A stretch of 10,561 nucleotides of DNA from Alphaproteobacteria bacterium (GTDB lineage Bacteria; Pseudomonadota; Alphaproteobacteria; Rhizobiales; Devosiaceae): contig JAJRRJ010000116.1 of NCBI GenBank assembly GCA_024279575.1, positions 1-10,561 on the forward strand. The letters are read 5' to 3'. The notes under the pieces were generated by a model, which was not told the DNA's origin, searched no databases, and saw only the letters and a list, made by a program, of their open reading frames with translations. Position 1 is the first letter of the stretch. Each line of letters opens with the position of its first letter. The translations under genes and the position numbers were made by a program. This document shows, in pieces, positions 6,703 to 10,561 of this stretch.

Positions 6703-8319
6703 GTGCGCTCCAAATCCAACATAATAATTCTATTGGTTGCGTTGCTGGCTTTTGTGCCGGTTCTCGCGTCGGGGTTTCTTTTGGACAGTTATGTTCGGGC
6801 GCGTGAAACACCGCTTTTAATGCACGGGGCCAGTGGCATTTCCAGTGAAGCCCAAACCGCTGTTTATGAGGCGTTGCAAATTCTTGATGATGTGGTTTCA
6901 ATATCACCCTCTTTATGTACAAGTTCATTCGTCAACACCTTGTCTGCACTTATGCAACAAGGTGTTTTTGTGCGTCAGGTCCTGGTGGAAAACAGTCTTG
7001 GCGTGCGCTATTGTGAGGCATTGGGGGGGAATCTGGATTATGAAGTATTGTCTGAGGAGTTGCCGATTCCCGGTAGAGCTGAAACTGTATCCGCGGTAAA
7101 GATTCCCGGTGTGGAAGTTCCGGGTTTACGGGTTACCAAGCCGCTGGATCGCAATAAGCAAATCACTGCATTTGTGACTTTTGGTCATATTCTTAAGTCA
7201 GATCGTCTGCAGGCAGGAATGCAAAATGCCAGCATGTTGCGAATATCTTTTACTGACGGGACCGAATTGCTGAGCATTGGTGACCCCAGTACCCTTGAAG
7301 TAAGTAATGGGGGTAAAAGCCATATCAGCGCGATTGCATTTGCAGGTGATGTGCCGCTAAGGGTTGAGGTGGCTGTGCCGTTTGAGACCATCAAGGGGGC
7401 GTATGCGGACCTGTATGTGGCTCTGATTGTGTTAGCCTGTCTGTTGACAGCTGGTGTTTTGATTGGAGCTATTCGAATAGTCCGATTATCGCAATTACCT
7501 TCGTTTAATCTTGCTGATGCAATTGCCAAGGGGGAAATACGCCCGTTTTATCAGCCCGTAATGGACATAACCACGGGGAAAGTTTACGGGTGCGAAGTTT
7601 TGGCACGCTGGGTAAAATCAGATGGGGAAATTATTTCGCCGGCAGTATTTATTGAATATGCCGAAGTGTCCGGATTAGCAGTTCCCATGACAATTAGTTT
7701 AATGGAAAGTGTGCGGGCCGATTTGGGTGAAATATCTAAATTAAACCCGGATCTGAAGATTTCGATCAATCTTTTTGAAGGTCATTTTCGCGACGGGGGC
7801 GTTATTGATGATGTGATGACGATTTTTTCCAATTCGCAGATTTCCTATCGTCAACTGGTATTTGAAATCACTGAGCGCTTCCCTCTCAAGGACAACAGGC
7901 AGGCCAACAAAGTTATCGCTGGTTTGCAGGCCCTTGGGTGCAAAATTGCGCTTGATGATGTGGGAACAGGGCACTCAAATCTTGCTTATGTGCAAAACCT
8001 TGGGGTTGATATCATCAAAATTGACCGGGTGTTTATTGAACCGATCACGGAGGAAACCAAATCCGCGCCGATTCTGGACGGATTGATTAACATGGCGCAT
8101 CACCTGGAAGCGGGATTGATTGCTGAAGGTATTGAGACGGAAGCTCAGGCCGTTTATCTGCGCTCTAAAGGCGTTAAAAATGTGCAGGGATTTTTGTTTT
8201 CGCCGGCAATAAAGCCAAAAAACTATGTGGATATGGTGCTGGCGCTGAATAATCGCGAACCTGCCTATGCCAGCGTAAAAGAGGCGGACGGCACAAATAC
8301 GAACCTGTTTGCAGCATAA
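6703..8319 (+). CDS. Membrane CSS-sensor EAL-domain cyclic-di-GMP phosphodiesterase
   Basis: The 538-residue protein should hydrolyse c-di-GMP to pGpG at the inner membrane. A short basic N-terminus precedes transmembrane helix 1 (about 7-27). The periplasmic part (about 28-235) resembles the CSS-motif sensor domain: Cys72 in LCTSSF and Cys104 in RYCEALG are spaced as the pair that forms a disulfide in E. coli PdeC. Helix 2 is at about 236-260. The cytoplasmic EAL domain (about 270-520) is complete: the signature is EVL (298-300), then Asn356, Glu388, DDVGTG with Asp418/Asp419, KID with Lys439, EGIET with Glu475, and Gln495 in QGF. No GGDEF domain is present, so it is probably a pure phosphodiesterase, with activity likely controlled by periplasmic redox state by analogy to PdeC. 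The start is GTG with CAGGG seven bases upstream. It is followed by a 175-base spacer and is probably monocistronic. Confidence 0.9.
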   Translation: MRSKSNIIILLVALLAFVPVLASGFLLDSYVRARETPLLMHGASGISSEAQTAVYEALQILDDVVSISPSLCTSSFVNTLSALMQQGVFVRQVLVENSLGVRYCEALGGNLDYEVLSEELPIPGRAETVSAVKIPGVEVPGLRVTKPLDRNKQITAFVTFGHILKSDRLQAGMQNASMLRISFTDGTELLSIGDPSTLEVSNGGKSHISAIAFAGDVPLRVEVAVPFETIKGAYADLYVALIVLACLLTAGVLIGAIRIVRLSQLPSFNLADAIAKGEIRPFYQPVMDITTGKVYGCEVLARWVKSDGEIISPAVFIEYAEVSGLAVPMTISLMESVRADLGEISKLNPDLKISINLFEGHFRDGGVIDDVMTIFSNSQISYRQLVFEITERFPLKDNRQANKVIAGLQALGCKIALDDVGTGHSNLAYVQNLGVDIIKIDRVFIEPITEETKSAPILDGLINMAHHLEAGLIAEGIETEAQAVYLRSKGVKNVQGFLFSPAIKPKNYVDMVLALNNREPAYASVKEADGTNTNLFAA

Positions 8320-8343
8320 AGAAATACTGATTTTATATTTTTG

Positions 8344-8373
8344 TTGAAAATAAAACCTTTTTTCATTTATATC
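8344..8373 (+). promoter_or_regulatory. Candidate sigma70-type promoter upstream of maeB
   Basis: TTGAAA (8344-8349) and TATATC (8368-8373) are separated by 18 bases, matching the housekeeping consensus at five and four of six positions. A second weaker pair is TTGAGT (8388-8393) with CATTAT (8411-8416), 17 bases apart. The spacer is AT-rich, so chance matches are common; either would give a leader of roughly 70-115 bases before maeB. Confidence 0.35.
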
Positions 8374-8418
8374 GCACTCCGGTTACGTTGAGTTTGTTTG
8401 CGGGTTGCGGCATTATAA

Positions 8419-8478
8419 AAAAATACCAAATTTGATTCTTATACAAAAAGCTGATCCCAATTTTTGTGTGGTATTTTT
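8419..8478. repeat. 10-bp perfect inverted repeat before maeB
   Basis: AAAAATACCA (8419-8428) is the exact reverse complement of TGGTATTTTT (8469-8478), with 40 bases between. The right arm ends three bases before the maeB ribosome site (AAAAGGGG, 8482-8489) and 16 before the ATG. It could be a pair of operator half-sites or a leader RNA stem close to the ribosome site; the arms are AT-rich, so it may be chance. Confidence 0.4.
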
Positions 8479-8494
8479 ATGAAAAGGGGCATTT

Positions 8495-10561
8495 ATGTCA
8501 GATACACCAAGCGATAAATCCAACGCCTTGCGCGAAGCAGCTTTGCACTTTCATAAGTGGCCCATGCCGGGAAAGATAGAAGTTTCCCCTACCAAACCAT
8601 TGGCCAATCAGCGCGATTTGGCACTGGCATATTCGCCTGGCGTTGCAGCCCCTTGCGAGGAAATAGAAAAGGATCCTGATGCGGCGGCGCTTTATACTTC
8701 GCGGGCAAATCTGGTTGGGGTTATCACCAACGGCACCGCCGTTCTTGGGCTTGGGGCGATTGGCGCTCTGGCATCCAAACCGGTGATGGAAGGCAAGGCT
8801 GTTTTGTTCAAAAAATTTGCCGGTATCGATGCCATGGATATCGAAATTGATGAACTGGACCCCAAAAAATTTATTGAAGTTGTAGCCCCGCTGGAGCCGA
8901 CTGTTGGCGGCATTAACCTGGAAGATATCAGGGCGCCGGACTGTTTTGAAATAGAAGAAGCGTTACGCGAGCGGATGAATATTCCCGTATTTCATGACGA
9001 TCAGCATGGTACGGCAATAATTGTTGCGGCTGCTGTGATGAACGGACTGAAACTGGCCGGGAAAAAGATACAAAGCGCTAAAATCTGTACCTCAGGGGCT
9101 GGAGCAGCGGCGATTGCCTGTCTGAACCTGCTGCTTAGTCTTGGGGCAAAGAAGGAAAATATATTTGTTGGTGACCGGGACGGGTGGGTTACAACGCGGC
9201 GCTCGGACAATATTGACCGGTGGCGTTTAGCTTTTGCGCAGGATATTGAGGCCGATACCCTTGCAGAAGTGCTGCCCGGGGCGGATGTTTTTTTGGGGCT
9301 TTCTGCTGCCGGTGTTCTGAAATCGGAAATGATTAAAGGTATGGCCAAGGACCCGCTTATTCTGGCGCTGGCCAATCCGACGCCTGAGATTATGCCTGAA
9401 CTGGCACTTGAGGTTCGGCCTGACGCCATGGTGTGTACGGGCCGGTCTGATTATCCAAATCAGGTAAACAATGTTTTGTGTTTTCCTTTCATTTTCCGGG
9501 GTGCGCTTGATGTGGGCGCAACAACGATTAATGAAGAAATGCAAATGGCCGCCGTGATGGCCATTGCTCAACTGGCCCATGAGCCGGCGCTGGAAGGCTC
9601 TGTTGGGGGCGGTGAGGCTACCTTTGGGCCAAACTACCTCATTCCGGGGCCATTTGATCAGCGTCTTATGCTTAGAATTGCGCCGGCGGTGGCAAAAGCG
9701 GCCATGAACTCAGGGGTTGCGCGTCGTCCAATTGAAGATTTTGGTGCCTATGGGGATCAGCTGAACCGTTTTGTTTTCCGCTCAGGCATGGTGATGAAAC
9801 CAATTTTTGCCCAGGCTGAAAACTCTGGAAAACGTGTTATTTTTGCTGATGGAGAGCATGAGCGGGTGTTACGTGCAACCCAGGTGTTGCTTGAGGATAA
9901 GACCGCGATCCCTATTCTGATCGGGCGTCCAAATGTGATTGAGCATCAGATTGAGAAATTTGGCATGTCGATTGTTGCGGACAAAGATTTTGAGGTTATC
10001 AACCCTGAAAATGATCCTCGTTACCGCGATTATGTGGACCTGTTTCACTCGCTGGTTGGTCGCCGTGGGGTGACCCCGGATACTGCGCGCACGATTGTGC
10101 GGACAAATACAACTGTTATCGGGGCGCTGGCGGTGCAACGGGGGGATGCGGATGCGCTGATTTGCGGGTTACAACGCCAGTTTATCAAGCATGTACGCGA
10201 TATTCAATCAATAATCGGACTGCAAGAGGGAACAACTGATCTGTCGACCCTTTCCATGCTGATTATGCAAAGGGGCGCGTTTTTCTTCGCAGATACTTAT
10301 GTAACGATGGACCCATGCGTTGATGAATTGGTGGAAATTGCCTTGCAGGGGCGCGATCACTTGAAACTGTTTAATATTGAGGCGCGGGTTGCGTTATTGT
10401 CCTATTCCAATTTTGGGTCACGGGTCGGTGACAGCGCCATAAAAATGCGTTTGGTATATGAAAAACTGAAAAAGGTTGCGCCAGATTTGATCGTCGAGGG
10501 TGAAATGCAGGGGGATTTGGCGCTGAACGGTAAATTGCGCACCCGATATCTCACAAATTCA
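8495..10561 (+). CDS. maeB: NADP-type malic enzyme fused to a phosphotransacetylase-like domain, 3'-truncated
   Basis: The enzyme oxidatively decarboxylates malate to pyruvate, feeding gluconeogenesis or acetyl-CoA from C4 acids and supplying NAD(P)H. The frame is open from the ATG at 8495 to the window end (689 residues; family length about 760-775). An AAAAGGGG ribosome site ends five bases before the ATG. Malic enzyme domain (about 15-425): YSPGVA with catalytic Tyr46, GKAVLFKKFAGID with the likely catalytic Lys101, metal ligands in NLEDI (Glu143, Asp144) and HDDQHGTA (Asp168, Asp169), dinucleotide loop SGAGAAA (200-206), ALANPTPE (291-298) and RSDYPNQVNN (317-326). From about residue 435 comes the Pta-like domain (KRVIFADGEHERVLRA, ICGLQRQF, FADTYV, LLSYSNFGS). 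In known MaeB hybrids this domain is regulatory, sensing acetyl-CoA, rather than an active transacetylase. Coenzyme preference cannot be settled; a rhizobial NAD-linked dme-type enzyme has the same architecture. Confidence 0.94.
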   Translation, partial: MSDTPSDKSNALREAALHFHKWPMPGKIEVSPTKPLANQRDLALAYSPGVAAPCEEIEKDPDAAALYTSRANLVGVITNGTAVLGLGAIGALASKPVMEGKAVLFKKFAGIDAMDIEIDELDPKKFIEVVAPLEPTVGGINLEDIRAPDCFEIEEALRERMNIPVFHDDQHGTAIIVAAAVMNGLKLAGKKIQSAKICTSGAGAAAIACLNLLLSLGAKKENIFVGDRDGWVTTRRSDNIDRWRLAFAQDIEADTLAEVLPGADVFLGLSAAGVLKSEMIKGMAKDPLILALANPTPEIMPELALEVRPDAMVCTGRSDYPNQVNNVLCFPFIFRGALDVGATTINEEMQMAAVMAIAQLAHEPALEGSVGGGEATFGPNYLIPGPFDQRLMLRIAPAVAKAAMNSGVARRPIEDFGAYGDQLNRFVFRSGMVMKPIFAQAENSGKRVIFADGEHERVLRATQVLLEDKTAIPILIGRPNVIEHQIEKFGMSIVADKDFEVINPENDPRYRDYVDLFHSLVGRRGVTPDTARTIVRTNTTVIGALAVQRGDADALICGLQRQFIKHVRDIQSIIGLQEGTTDLSTLSMLIMQRGAFFFADTYVTMDPCVDELVEIALQGRDHLKLFNIEARVALLSYSNFGSRVGDSAIKMRLVYEKLKKVAPDLIVEGEMQGDLALNGKLRTRYLTNS

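Noticed and set aside
8479..8517. Short frame of 12 codons beginning with the ATG at 8479, upstream of and overlapping maeB
   Set aside because: It overlaps the maeB ribosome site and start in another frame and has no ribosome site of its own; most likely chance.
9071..9250. Possible divergence or small frameshift in the malic enzyme nucleotide-binding region (GDRDGWVTTRRSDNIDRW)
   Set aside because: The residues differ from the common D-x-x-G-V-V-Y-x-G-R pattern, but the frame is continuous, the spacing fits and flanking motifs resume in register, so it is ordinary sequence drift.
8692..9429. Minus-strand frames of 73 and 142 codons inside maeB
   Set aside because: The plus-strand frame runs uninterrupted through this stretch with conserved malic enzyme motifs, so the antisense frames are shadows.

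Overview
The window reads as ordinary chromosome from an alphaproteobacterium, probably of the Hyphomicrobiales (rhizobial) type. This rests on the protein sequences (an alphaproteobacterial Ppx/GppA with an SDIGWRGH..DYRG C-terminal motif, a malic enzyme fused to a phosphotransacetylase-like domain, an AspRS of non-discriminating appearance), on the neighbourhood ppk-ppx / rnd / aspS, and on a near-consensus CtrA box. Base composition is moderate, with heavy use of GGG glycine codons and several G tracts. No genus can be named from sequence alone. I see no mobile element, CRISPR array, tRNA or rRNA.

Layout, left to right. Bases 1-1913 hold the 3' nine-tenths of polyphosphate kinase (ppk1). 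It overlaps by one base the start of a Ppx/GppA exopolyphosphatase (1913-3445), so the enzymes that make and degrade polyphosphate are probably cotranscribed. A convergent ribonuclease D gene (rnd, minus strand, 3505-4683) follows after 59 bases. Divergent from rnd across a 67-base gap is aspartyl-tRNA synthetase (aspS, 4751-6526). After a 176-base spacer with two palindromic elements comes a membrane-bound cyclic-di-GMP phosphodiesterase with a periplasmic CSS-type sensor domain (6703-8319). A 175-base AT-rich spacer with candidate promoters and a 10-bp inverted repeat leads to a malic enzyme/phosphotransacetylase fusion (maeB type, 8495 to beyond the right edge).

Functionally the region mixes storage-phosphate metabolism, RNA processing, translation, second-messenger turnover and C4/pyruvate metabolism. 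I do not see a new multi-gene system. The most notable observation is in the RNase D: three of its four DEDD metal-binding acids are intact, but the last (in the Y-x3-D Exo III motif) is tyrosine, by a single-base change from an Asp codon. Next come a CtrA-like TTAA-N7-TTAG box and a perfect 10-bp palindrome upstream of the phosphodiesterase, a paired-cysteine sensor domain in that protein, and start-codon ambiguities at three genes.
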